A DNA stretch of 64,000 nt, taken from positions 1-64,000 of the forward strand of contig JANQNX010000016.1 in the NCBI GenBank assembly GCA_028279365.1, read 5' to 3'. Positions 53,527-61,874 of the stretch are shown one piece after another (positions within the stretch are counted from its first letter, which is position 1; each line of letters starts with the position of its first letter). The notes below the pieces were generated by a model, which was not told the DNA's origin, made no database searches, and worked only from the letters and a program-made list of their open reading frames with translations. A program made the position numbers and the translations under genes. Source of the stretch: Gammaproteobacteria bacterium. Its GTDB lineage: Bacteria > Pseudomonadota > Gammaproteobacteria > Eutrophobiales > Eutrophobiaceae.

Positions 53527-55340
53527 CCTTGCTTTTTTGAGACATATTTTCCCCGACCTTCAGGAACAAGTTTTTTTGCTCGAATCCAGTCAATCGCCTT
53601 AAAAAAACGTTCTCGAGGAATGTTTAATTTGCCTTCATGCCAGTTATCTCTGGCTGCTAGCACAATTGCTTCATCAGTTATTTCTAATTTATCAAGCAAT
53701 AAATTATTCCAAGCTGCATAAACAGTCGCAAAGATTTCTGCTTTTTCTGTGTCCATTTTCAACATTAATTTAACAAGATTTTCAAAACCTGTTAGTAGTT
53801 CAGCTTCATTCAATGCATTCCTCGCTTTTTCTGCAATTACACTAAATTGACTACTCTTTTCTAAAACATAGCCTGTAGATTTATTACCTTTAAAAACGAA
53901 AAAACCGGCTTTTTTTGCTCGAGGTTTTACTTTTTTATTAAAATGTTGAAAGTCATTAGGGCCCGCTGCGTCTTGTATTGGTTTGCGATCCAATTCGATA
54001 CCAAGCATTGATTCAGCCATATGCACAATTTTTTCGGCTTTAACATGGCCAAACTGTCTTTCTTTACCAACTTTTTTGTGTGCTTCATAAGCAAGTGCCA
54101 ATATACCAATATGTAAATCAGTCGTACTAATACCAGGAATACGGTTAGGAAAAGGAATAACATTATCAATAATATCTTCACTGATATTAGTTAATTCCCC
54201 TGTAAAGGCTTTTTGAAGTAAGGCATTGAATAATTCGTTAGATTTTTCCAAATTCGCTTGGGCTTGTTGTTTTTGTTCTTCGATTTTTTTAACACGTTCG
54301 GCGAATTGGTTTTGGAATTCGATTGGAGCGTGAAGTATTTTAATATTTTGTAACTCCTGTGCATTAATATTTGCCATACCAACAATGTTCTTACACATGT
54401 TTTCAAGAATTAATTTACCATGCCGAGAGTTAAGATACCCCCAAATATAGTATGGATTTGCTAAATCATTTGCTCTAACACGAATCAAATATCCAGCAAT
54501 TGCCATTTGTTCATCTTCAGAGTATATCCCTGTCTTACCTACCAATTCTTTACTGTTTGTTCTATTAAAAAGAACATCACCTTTTTTAACCAAATATTTT
54601 TCCTTATCTTTTTCCGAGAGGTTTATATATTTCAAATCCTTATAATCCATATAACCTTGATAAGTAATATTATTCATTCTTAAATATGGATACTTTCCAC
54701 CCTCATTAGCTTTAGCACTAGTCCCATACTTAACTTCAGATACTAGATCACGAATAGTTCCCAGTTTAAATTTCTTAGTGTTAGTAAAAGGATCACCAAA
54801 CATTTCAAGGAACAGGGATTGGCTGAGTTGGATGTAGTGTTTGACGAGTTGTTGGTCTTTTTGTCTTAAGGCATCCGCCGCATCTAATATCGCCGCAATC
54901 TGTTTTTGTTCTTCGAGTGGTGGGAGTGGAATTAACTGTCTGGCAATTGTTTTATGCCCTAAATGCTTTTGAATTCCACCTTTCATTTGCTTTTGAAGCA
55001 TCGACTGAAAAATATTAGACGATAAAATAAAAAATAGATAATCTCTACTAACGTAATCAAGATTGAATGAAATTTTGAACAAATTATTACTTAGTATGCC
55101 ATTTTTACCTTTAAACACTCTACCTGGGCTTCCTGTATTTGCCATTACCAAGTCATTAACAGTTACCTTTTTAATATCATAATCATCATCGACAAAACTA
55201 AGACTTTTATCAGTTAGAAAGTCGGCAATATAGAGATATCTATAACCACCATCATATAGAGTGGTTGATGTTTTAGATTTCGGTATTTGTACACCTTGTG
55301 TGGTTTGACAAATAGCGCCGATTTCTACAAATCTACTCAC
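53523..55340 (-). CDS. hsdS: Type I restriction-modification specificity subunit with C-terminal extension
   Basis: A 605-residue protein, about 200 longer than the usual HsdS of 380-450. TRD1 (1-145) ends in the conserved PPLEEQKQIAAILDAADALR helix. TRD2 (about 185-345) ends in FAERVKKIEEQKQQAQANLE and LQKAFTGEL. The remaining residues (about 380-605) form an additional domain (AEKIVHMAESMLGIELDR, DAAGPNDFQHF, ERFFKAIDWIRAKKLVPEG) of helical and winged-helix-like character. It overlaps hsdM and rhuM-fic by four bases each. The DNA target cannot be predicted. Confidence 0.9.
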   Translation of the reverse strand: MSRFVEIGAICQTTQGVQIPKSKTSTTLYDGGYRYLYIADFLTDKSLSFVDDDYDIKKVTVNDLVMANTGSPGRVFKGKNGILSNNLFKISFNLDYVSRDYLFFILSSNIFQSMLQKQMKGGIQKHLGHKTIARQLIPLPPLEEQKQIAAILDAADALRQKDQQLVKHYIQLSQSLFLEMFGDPFTNTKKFKLGTIRDLVSEVKYGTSAKANEGGKYPYLRMNNITYQGYMDYKDLKYINLSEKDKEKYLVKKGDVLFNRTNSKELVGKTGIYSEDEQMAIAGYLIRVRANDLANPYYIWGYLNSRHGKLILENMCKNIVGMANINAQELQNIKILHAPIEFQNQFAERVKKIEEQKQQAQANLEKSNELFNALLQKAFTGELTNISEDIIDNVIPFPNRIPGISTTDLHIGILALAYEAHKKVGKERQFGHVKAEKIVHMAESMLGIELDRKPIQDAAGPNDFQHFNKKVKPRAKKAGFFVFKGNKSTGYVLEKSSQFSVIAEKARNALNEAELLTGFENLVKLMLKMDTEKAEIFATVYAAWNNLLLDKLEITDEAIVLAARDNWHEGKLNIPRERFFKAIDWIRAKKLVPEGRGKYVSKKQG

Positions 55341-56818
55341 CCCAACATCTCCTTCAATGCTGCCAAGGCTTCGCTTCTTTCTTTATCCAATTGTTCTATA
55401 TCGGTAATAATCTTTTCTGGCGGATCGTATTCTACTCCTTCATACACAGCTTCTTTATAGCGGTTAATGCTTAAGTCCCATTCGTTTTCTTTAATTTCTT
55501 GCATTGGCACCGTAAAACTTTGATCGGTACGTTTGCGTTTTGCTTCCGCTTTCGGGTTTTTAAAGCGTTTTAGAATATCGGGAATGTTAGATTCTTTTAC
55601 TTCGCTGCGCTTATCATCAAGACTAAAACCATCGGCCTGCATATCGTAGAACCAGACATTATCCGTGCCGCCGTTACTGGTTTTGGTAAAAATCAATATT
55701 GCCGTACTGACTCCGGCATACGGCTTAAACACACCGCTGGGCATAGATATAACGGCTTCGAGTCGATGCCCTTCTACAATAGTCTGGCGGATTTGTTTAT
55801 GTGCTTTCGATGAACCGAACAACACGCCATCAGGAATAATCACCGCACATCGACCACCAACTTTTAACATGCGTAACATCAAGGCTAAAAACAGTAGTTC
55901 GGTTTTTTTGGTTTTAACAGTTTTTAATAATGAATCATCCACACCATCATAATCCAGCGAACCTTTAAACGGAGGGTTGGCAAGCATTAATGTATATTGT
56001 TCGCGACTGTCTTTATTCGCTTCGCTTAAAGCATCTTTCGCAATAAGGTTTGGTTGTTCTATCGCATGTAGTTGCAGGTTCATTGCCGCAATACGTAGCA
56101 TAGTGGGATCAAACTCAACGCCGGTAAACATGTCGCTATTAAAATGTTTGCGAAAATCTTCATCATGCAACCAATCAGCATGATGCTCATAAATATATTC
56201 ACCTGCGGCGACTAAAAAGCCAGCTGTACCACAAGCCGGATCGCATATCCGATCTTCCTGTTTTGGTTGCATCATCTCAACCATCATTTTAATAATGTGG
56301 CGTGGTGTGCGGAATTGTCCATTAGTACCTGCGGTGGCAATTTTCGACAACAGGTATTCATACAGATCGCCTTTGGTATCGCGATCATCCATTTGAATCT
56401 TATCGATCATCTGCACAACCTGATCCAGTAACTTCGGTGTCGGGATCATAAAGGTCGCACCTTTCATGTATTGCGCAAATACGCCGGCCTCATCACCCAA
56501 TTGTTTCATGTGTTCAAACACGGTGAGGTTGTCCGCATCTTCCTGCGGTTGAGTGAAGAGCTGAAACATTGTTTCCGGATCTTTATCCTTGAAATTCTTC
56601 CAACGAAGTTTGTCGTGCTGTTCTTTATAAAGACTGCGCTTGGCTTCACCACCAATCATACTGGCTTTCTTTTCTTCCAGTTGTTGGCGTTCACACAAAC
56701 GACGCAGAAATAATAGATACGTAAATTGCTCGATGACCGTCAGCGGATTACTGATCCCCCCTGTCCAGAAAGTCTCCCAGATTTTATCGACCTGACTTTT
56801 TAATTCGCCTGTTACCAT
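55337..56818 (-). CDS. hsdM: Type I DNA methyltransferase subunit M
   Basis: A 493-residue N6-adenine methyltransferase. The N-terminal HsdM_N helical domain (1-130) leads to the SAM motif CDPACGTAGFLVAAGEY and catalytic NPPF in LMLANPPFKGSLD. VGGRCAVIIPDGVLFGS and MPSGVFKPYAGVSTAIL complete the family pattern. It is the second gene of the operon, nine bases after fic. Confidence 0.95.
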   Translation of the reverse strand: MVTGELKSQVDKIWETFWTGGISNPLTVIEQFTYLLFLRRLCERQQLEEKKASMIGGEAKRSLYKEQHDKLRWKNFKDKDPETMFQLFTQPQEDADNLTVFEHMKQLGDEAGVFAQYMKGATFMIPTPKLLDQVVQMIDKIQMDDRDTKGDLYEYLLSKIATAGTNGQFRTPRHIIKMMVEMMQPKQEDRICDPACGTAGFLVAAGEYIYEHHADWLHDEDFRKHFNSDMFTGVEFDPTMLRIAAMNLQLHAIEQPNLIAKDALSEANKDSREQYTLMLANPPFKGSLDYDGVDDSLLKTVKTKKTELLFLALMLRMLKVGGRCAVIIPDGVLFGSSKAHKQIRQTIVEGHRLEAVISMPSGVFKPYAGVSTAILIFTKTSNGGTDNVWFYDMQADGFSLDDKRSEVKESNIPDILKRFKNPKAEAKRKRTDQSFTVPMQEIKENEWDLSINRYKEAVYEGVEYDPPEKIITDIEQLDKERSEALAALKEMLG

Positions 56819-56826
56819 GATTTCCT

Positions 56827-57939
56827 TTAATACTTCTTAAATTTATTTGAATCTTTCGTTATCAGTTTCATTAACTTTGGATTAATGAAAATGTTTTCTC
56901 TACCTACTTTCTTGGCTTGTAATACACCAATGTTTTCTAATTTCTTTAAGTACTCTGATGCGGTTTGTCGCTTTGCTATATCTGCTTCGACTAAATTACT
57001 TATGCGGCAATACGGTTGTTCAAAAATTATATCGACTAATTCCCGCGTATAGATTTTCGGTTGTTCTTCTTTTACGTATTCAACTGTGTCTTCTATTAGG
57101 TTTCTTATTGCTGTAATTTTACCCATTGTCCAGCGCGCGGTTTCTTCCACGGCTTTTAGCATATACATGATCCAGGACTCCCAATCTTCTTCCTTCGTTA
57201 CTTGTAGTAATAATTGATAATAATCACTTTTATTCTGGATAATGTATCGACTTAGATACATGATGGGCAGGGTTAATAATCCTTCTTGTACTAAAAACAG
57301 ATTGTTAACAATTCTCCCTATCCGTCCGTTTCCATCTGTAAAAGGATGTATTGCTTCAAACTGATAATGCGCAATAGCCATGCGTATTAATGGATCGACA
57401 TCAGACTCATCATGTAAATAGGTTTCCCAATTCGCGAGAATATCTCTTATCTGTTTTTCGCCTTCTGGTGGTGTGTAAATAACCTCGCCCGTATTATCAT
57501 TTGCCAACGCTGTACCCGGTACTTTGCGCACGGACATGTCGACATCTTTAATCTGGCTACATATCTTTTCTATCGTTGTTGTGTTTAATGGTCTTTTTGC
57601 TATCAATCGATAGCCATCTAACAACGCTGTTCTATAGCGTAGCGCTTCTTTCGTTGCGCTATCCAGATATTTATCTGCACCAGCATTTATCTGAGCATGC
57701 ATGAATAATTTATCTGTGGTCGTGACTATATTCTCTATCTCGGAACTGTCCTTTGCTTCGAGTAATGGCAAGGTATTAATCAACATTGCCTGATTTGGAA
57801 TAAGTTCTGCGGCTTGTTTTAACTCCGCCAAGGCCGAACGCGAGTTAACACATTGTTTTAAAATGGATTTTGTCTCTACTTCCTTTGCAGGAGGTAGGTA
57901 CGGTAAGTCGTTATAGGGTTTGTCTGGATTCCATTTCAT
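56827..57939 (-). CDS. Fic-family adenylyltransferase with N-terminal inhibitory helix and HTH tail
   Basis: A 370-residue protein. The class II inhibitory motif SSEIEN (S-x-x-x-E-N) occurs near residue 65. The Fic core has [20 protein letters not shown] (H-P-F-x-D-G-N-G-R-x-G-R). The last 80 residues form a winged-helix-like segment ([37 protein letters not shown]). Fic enzymes with HTH tails are often autoregulatory. It is the first gene of the restriction operon, directly downstream of the TGTCGA array, which might be its operator. Confidence 0.9.
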   Translation of the reverse strand: MKWNPDKPYNDLPYLPPAKEVETKSILKQCVNSRSALAELKQAAELIPNQAMLINTLPLLEAKDSSEIENIVTTTDKLFMHAQINAGADKYLDSATKEALRYRTALLDGYRLIAKRPLNTTTIEKICSQIKDVDMSVRKVPGTALANDNTGEVIYTPPEGEKQIRDILANWETYLHDESDVDPLIRMAIAHYQFEAIHPFTDGNGRIGRIVNNLFLVQEGLLTLPIMYLSRYIIQNKSDYYQLLLQVTKEEDWESWIMYMLKAVEETARWTMGKITAIRNLIEDTVEYVKEEQPKIYTRELVDIIFEQPYCRISNLVEADIAKRQTASEYLKKLENIGVLQAKKVGRENIFINPKLMKLITKDSNKFKKY

Positions 57940-57969
57940 AATCGCTATACATGATATATCCCGTTTATT

Positions 57970-58135
57970 TCGACGTATTATCCGTTTATGTCGATAGGAT
58001 CGACACGTTTTCTATATATGTCGATATTTTTATATTTTTTCGACATATAATTAGAATATGTCTATAACATCGACATGTCAATATAATATGTCGATATTTT
58101 TATATTTTATCGACATATCTATAATTAGGTCTATA
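57970..58135. repeat. TGTCGA/TCGACA box array upstream of the fic-hsd operon
   Basis: Seven exact boxes: TGTCGA at 57989, 58019 and 58089, and TCGACA at 58000, 58040, 58070 and 58110, with near copies at 57970 (TCGACG), 58059 (TGTCTA) and about 58128. They lie in extremely AT-rich DNA. Two units, 58017-58048 and 58087-58118, are almost identical palindromes 70 bases apart. The array occupies the promoter region between the nuclease-like gene and fic, consistent with a multi-site operator. Confidence 0.8.
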
Positions 58136-58146
58136 TGCAATGTTAT

Positions 58147-59028
58147 CTAATAGGTTTTGATCCCATACCTGAGTAATTCTCTGGGTAAGATATCATCCAG
58201 ATTCTGTACATCCTGCTCGGTAAGTTCGATTAAATTAAATTCATACTTTTTATAAATAGATTGTTTATCTTCTTTACGCTTCAAGTATTTGGAGTTTTCT
58301 TCATAGCCCCAGTATTCGATGTAGACCTTGCCTGTTGGTAAATAGAAGTCGCAGTACACATCTTCTGCAATCGGAAGCTTTCTTTCATATGCATGAATGA
58401 CTTCGGCCATGTAAAGCCAGTTGTCGATTAACATCTCTGATTTGGAACGCACATAGTGGCCATCTGTACAACGATGTTCTGCTTTAAACTTCTGTCTAAA
58501 CTCATCATTGTTGGTATGTTTGGATTCCGTCTCTGATTTCTCTTCAGATTTCGTACCTTGTAAATCGGAGATCGAATTTTGAAGAGAACCGTTACTAAGA
58601 ATCTCTTGCGGCCAAATTACATAAGGAGTTCCAGAACGTTTATTTTCTAACTGTTTACCCCCAAGTTTTTTACCTGGCTCAGTAATTGTCCAACCAACAA
58701 GTCCTCGCTTAATCCAGCCGAGTTCAGAGAATATAGGATTAATTTTATTTCGTGAGATTTTAAAATGTTTACTGATATCGGTTGCAGAGAGTAATTCGCC
58801 CTGCTCTGCATTATTCTTTTCATCATCCAGTATATTTTCAGGCCAAACTAAATAGCTTCCATACTTATCACTTTCTTTTATTTCGCCACCTACTGACTCG
58901 CCTTCTGGACTGATAACCCAGCTGCCCTCATCTTCCTTTATATAGCCTTTTTCTTTTAATATTGTATCGACCTCATACTTCTTAAGTTCATTGGCTTTGG
59001 CAAGTGCAGTTGCTGAAATCTTATTCAT
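58147..59028 (-). CDS. Tandem DNA-binding-like modules fused to a PD-(D/E)XK-like nuclease domain
   Basis: A 293-residue protein. Residues about 1-65 and 78-145 are two similar modules, each a short helical HTH-like part (ISATALAKANELKKYEVDTI; LSATDISKHFKISRNKINPI) followed by G-x-W-x-(I/T)-x-x-(G/P)-E/G-x-x-x-GG and a YLVWPENIL or YVIWPQEIL end. The C-terminal part (about 180-290) has RSKSEMLIDNWLY (Glu), YCDFYLPTGKVYIEYWGY (Asp and Glu) and KYLKRKEDKQSIYKKYEFN, matching PD-(D/E)XK nucleases. It is placed at the head of the restriction island; start ATG 59028. Confidence 0.7.
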   Translation of the reverse strand: MNKISATALAKANELKKYEVDTILKEKGYIKEDEGSWVISPEGESVGGEIKESDKYGSYLVWPENILDDEKNNAEQGELLSATDISKHFKISRNKINPIFSELGWIKRGLVGWTITEPGKKLGGKQLENKRSGTPYVIWPQEILSNGSLQNSISDLQGTKSEEKSETESKHTNNDEFRQKFKAEHRCTDGHYVRSKSEMLIDNWLYMAEVIHAYERKLPIAEDVYCDFYLPTGKVYIEYWGYEENSKYLKRKEDKQSIYKKYEFNLIELTEQDVQNLDDILPRELLRYGIKTY

Positions 59029-59850
59029 CGTCCCTCCTTTTCATTACATTCTCAATATTAACGGTGACAATACCGTTTGTTGCCAAAGATTATCTTTCAG
59101 GTGTGTTGTTATTTCATATTTCTCAATCGATTAGTTAATTATACGTCCTTGTTCATAACTTTGAGATATTCATGTCATGTGGTTTATATGCCCTATTTTT
59201 CTGCCCAGGAATAATGCCAGGCCTTCTAACTTCACCATCGGGTAGATATCCGTGCTCGAATTGAACTTGGCAATACAAAGCTGTCAGTTTTGTTTCTGGA
59301 TAATGGCTTTGGATCTGGCACCGCCAATGCTCGTAAAATGTAGTAGAGGAAGTAATCACTTACTTAACAAGTCTTGCTTAAACCAGAATAAACATTTTGG
59401 GCAAATTGCTAGTAAAACTAACACAAGAATCATCTTGTACAGGTTTAGCTAACTGGCTTCTTATACACGTACTAGACAAATTTCTGCTGCGGTGGCGATG
59501 TCAACATGGTGTCTATTTTTTTGCTTTACATACTGTTTCTAGTGTTTGTGTCAACCCTTTCATACAAATTTTATTCACATCATTTTTTTATATTGCGCTG
59601 CAACATTGCATAAGTGCGTTTTATCGCTCTGTATGTGAAGCGTTCACATGCAAGCTATTGTTTTTAATGAAATATAACAGCACTGGATAGATTTTAATCA
59701 TTTTGTAACAAAGCCGATTTTGACGCTCTTTTGTCGAACTGTGAGTCTCTATTCCACAAACTTATCCACAGAAAATGTGGATAAAGAACAATGCTTATTT
59801 AGAAGCAATAACTTAAGTTTTTTAACTAGAATTTAGTTTAATAATTACTG
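59029..59850. other. Long intergenic region between the restriction island and the sirtuin gene
   Basis: About 820 bases with no convincing intact gene. A minus-strand frame at 59153-59359 (68 codons, with YEHWRCQIQSHYPETKL) reads like a gene fragment but was not identified. The 3' half is AT-rich and contains a perfect inverted pair of DnaA-box sequences at 59762-59784. It may be the degenerate edge of the acquired island. Confidence 0.45.
59762..59784. promoter_or_regulatory. Inverted pair of exact DnaA-box sequences
   Basis: TTATCCACA (59762-59770) and TGTGGATAA (59776-59784) are exact consensus DnaA boxes in opposite orientation five bases apart; they can also form a 9-bp hairpin. No dnaA, gidA or replication gene is nearby, so this need not be an origin. 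Confidence 0.5.
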
Positions 59851-60642
59851 CTAAATTAGTTGTTCCTGAATCCTGCCCAGACCCTCGGTGCAGGTCGCCT
59901 GAATGAACTGTCCGTCGCGACTAGCCCTTGTAATCTCGGTAAAATTCGTCGGCTCAATACCAATTTCGATGATAGTTTTCCCGTTTTGGTAAACCATATT
60001 GGCGATGTGATATGGCAACGTCGTTGAACCGGAAGTACCGAGTATCAGCAATATGTCGGTCTGATTTGCGGCGTTCAATGCGCTTTCAAATCTGAAGTAA
60101 TGCTCGTTGTAAGATTCATCAAACCACAGTACATGCGAGCGAGTCATTGTTGCGCAATCAGGACAAGTAAGTAAACACTTCTCTTCTTCAGTTAGATTTT
60201 TGTGTTTATCTCTTGGCCACAGTTGTTGTGGCAACGGATAGAGTTTTTGCTGGCATTCCTTAGTACAACGCATCTGGAAAATATTGCCGTGGATTTGATA
60301 GGTGCGCTCTGGCGTATTGCCCGCCAGCGGATGCAGGTTATCCACATTCTGCGTAATTAATAAAAACCGATCCTGTAACCGCTGTTCAAGCTCGACCAAT
60401 ATCTCATGTCCGCGATTGGGTTTTGCCTCGCCGCAAATACCAGCCCGGTATAAATACCATTTCCAGACTTCCCACGGGTCTTGCTGAAACATTTGTTGAG
60501 TTGCCATTTCCTGCGGGTGGTATTCCCTGGAGCCAACCGTCCAATAGCCTTCCTGTCCGCGAAATGTGGGAATCCCGCTTTCGGCCGAGATACCGGCGCC
60601 AGTCAGGACGGTTAGGTTTTGATGTTCAGCAAGCAACGACAT
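59851..60642 (-). CDS. Sir2-family NAD-dependent protein deacylase
   Basis: A 263-residue sirtuin: GAGISAESGIPTFRG (NAD loop), LLITQNVDNLH (catalytic region), QIHGNIFQMRC with the catalytic His, and four zinc Cys (MRCTKEC and TCPDC). It ends LLILGTSGSTTLPYHIA and IEIGIEPTNF. The fold is complete. The absence of the Tyr-x-x-Arg pocket of CobB-type desuccinylases was not examined closely. It appears to be a single gene. Confidence 0.9.
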   Translation of the reverse strand: MSLLAEHQNLTVLTGAGISAESGIPTFRGQEGYWTVGSREYHPQEMATQQMFQQDPWEVWKWYLYRAGICGEAKPNRGHEILVELEQRLQDRFLLITQNVDNLHPLAGNTPERTYQIHGNIFQMRCTKECQQKLYPLPQQLWPRDKHKNLTEEEKCLLTCPDCATMTRSHVLWFDESYNEHYFRFESALNAANQTDILLILGTSGSTTLPYHIANMVYQNGKTIIEIGIEPTNFTEITRASRDGQFIQATCTEGLGRIQEQLI

Positions 60643-60857
60643 GCTGAGTAGATTAACAAATTTGAATTGGCTTCAAAGACGACTAAAAACCAGGGTAAGA
60701 AATACCGGGCTATGCAGTAACCTCCTCCTCACCTGCACGGGTGCACTTCACTCAATCACTACATGCCCGGCTGTTACAACAATGAAATAGTAGACCCACT
60801 TTTTACATAAAGCCCGTATTTCGTAGTGTTATCTGTTGGCTGACTAGTACAGTACGA

Positions 60858-61250
60858 TTAATATGGAGAGCTGAACTCACAGTCCAGATCAGGATAAGAG
60901 TTGGCGATCGCATTAAATCCTGAAAACAGTTCGATCACCTCGCGCGCATGACCGAGCTCTTCCTTGGTCGCACCTCGCTGCGCCGCCATGGCTTCATGCG
61001 CAATGCTGCAATACGCACAATTATTTGCCACCGAGACGGCAAAGGCGATGAGTTCGCGTGTTTTATGATCGAGCGGCCCATCTTCTAACATAATACGTTT
61101 TTCCCGTTGCCAGTTTTCGTTCAGCCAATCCGCGTCGACGCCGGCCATCGCCTTAAACAGGTTCGGCACCATACCGAAGTGTTGTTTGATATCGTCATAC
61201 ACGTCTTTAATCAGCCCAGTCGCGTCTTGTTCTTCCACCATAGTTACCAT
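60858..61250 (-). CDS. Carboxymuconolactone decarboxylase/AhpD-like protein
   Basis: A 130-residue helical protein with the AhpD redox motif CAYCSIAHEAMA (C-x-x-C-x-x-x-H), preceded by ELIAFAVSVANN. The N-terminal FGMVPNLFKAMAG is typical of the peroxidase-related AhpD family. Likely a thiol-dependent peroxide-defence enzyme, though the substrate is unknown. It lies 28 bases downstream of the DUF3365 gene, same strand. Confidence 0.88.
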   Translation of the reverse strand: MVTMVEEQDATGLIKDVYDDIKQHFGMVPNLFKAMAGVDADWLNENWQREKRIMLEDGPLDHKTRELIAFAVSVANNCAYCSIAHEAMAAQRGATKEELGHAREVIELFSGFNAIANSYPDLDCEFSSPY

Positions 61251-61278
61251 CGCTGTTCTCCTGTTACCTCAGCATCAC

Positions 61279-61842
61279 TCAGTTTGTCTTTACCAGTGTG
61301 AATGCGCCTCTTATATCGCCCAGCTTAAAACCGGTCGCTTTGTCATCTGGATACAATCGTTTCAGTTCTGCGCTGAGCTCGGGCTGAATCTCACTCCCAT
61401 GACAAGTTAAGCATACGCCTTTAGTCGGTATCGCTTTCATAAAGCGTACACTGCTGTCGGTGGTTTCAATATGTTCCAACGAAGCCACTTCTTCACCTTG
61501 CGCCTTGCGTTGTTCAAATGTTTGCAGGACCTGTGTTTCCCATTCGTCCGGCGCATTATTTGGGTTTCGAACTTTTAACGACGTGCGCCCGACTTTCCAC
61601 CCGTGCTGTTCTGATACCGCTTTGGCAATTGCCGGTGCTTCGATATTACATACCTTGATCGCAGCAGTGGGCCCGCCCTCTGCCATCGCTTGTTTTAATG
61701 CCTTCATTAATTCGCCGCCTAGGGTTTTCATTGCCATTTTCGCTTCCATCACTTCTGTATCCGCTTCTGGCTCCGCATGGCTCATCATTGGAAACAAGAC
61801 CATCAGGTTGAGTAATGATAGGTAAAAGATAGAACGTGTCAT
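61279..61842 (-). CDS. DUF3365 (Tll0287-like) exported haem protein
   Basis: A 187-residue exported protein; the signal peptide ends near residue 23 (MSHAEPEA). A helical region is followed by WKVGRTSLKVRNPNNAPDEWE and the c-type haem motif CLTCHG near residue 145. The C-terminus has DKATGFKLGDIRGAFTLV. DUF3365 domains resemble sensory PAS-like haem folds; a stand-alone version may be a redox or gas-sensing cytochrome. Confidence 0.85.
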   Translation of the reverse strand: MTRSIFYLSLLNLMVLFPMMSHAEPEADTEVMEAKMAMKTLGGELMKALKQAMAEGGPTAAIKVCNIEAPAIAKAVSEQHGWKVGRTSLKVRNPNNAPDEWETQVLQTFEQRKAQGEEVASLEHIETTDSSVRFMKAIPTKGVCLTCHGSEIQPELSAELKRLYPDDKATGFKLGDIRGAFTLVKTN

Positions 61843-61874
61843 GTGTACCTCCTGGCGATAACAAACCGCCTGAC

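Noticed and set aside
57970-58135. CRISPR-like array
   Set aside because: The repeated unit is a six-base palindromic box with irregular spacing and no constant 28-37-base repeat or unique spacers; there are no cas genes.
59397-59690. 97-aa plus-strand frame in the long intergenic region
   Set aside because: Composition is Phe/Cys/Leu rich as expected from random AT-rich DNA and no family is recognisable.
59762-59784. Chromosomal origin of replication
   Set aside because: Only two DnaA boxes with no AT-rich unwinding element identified and no dnaA, dnaN, gidA or rpmH nearby.
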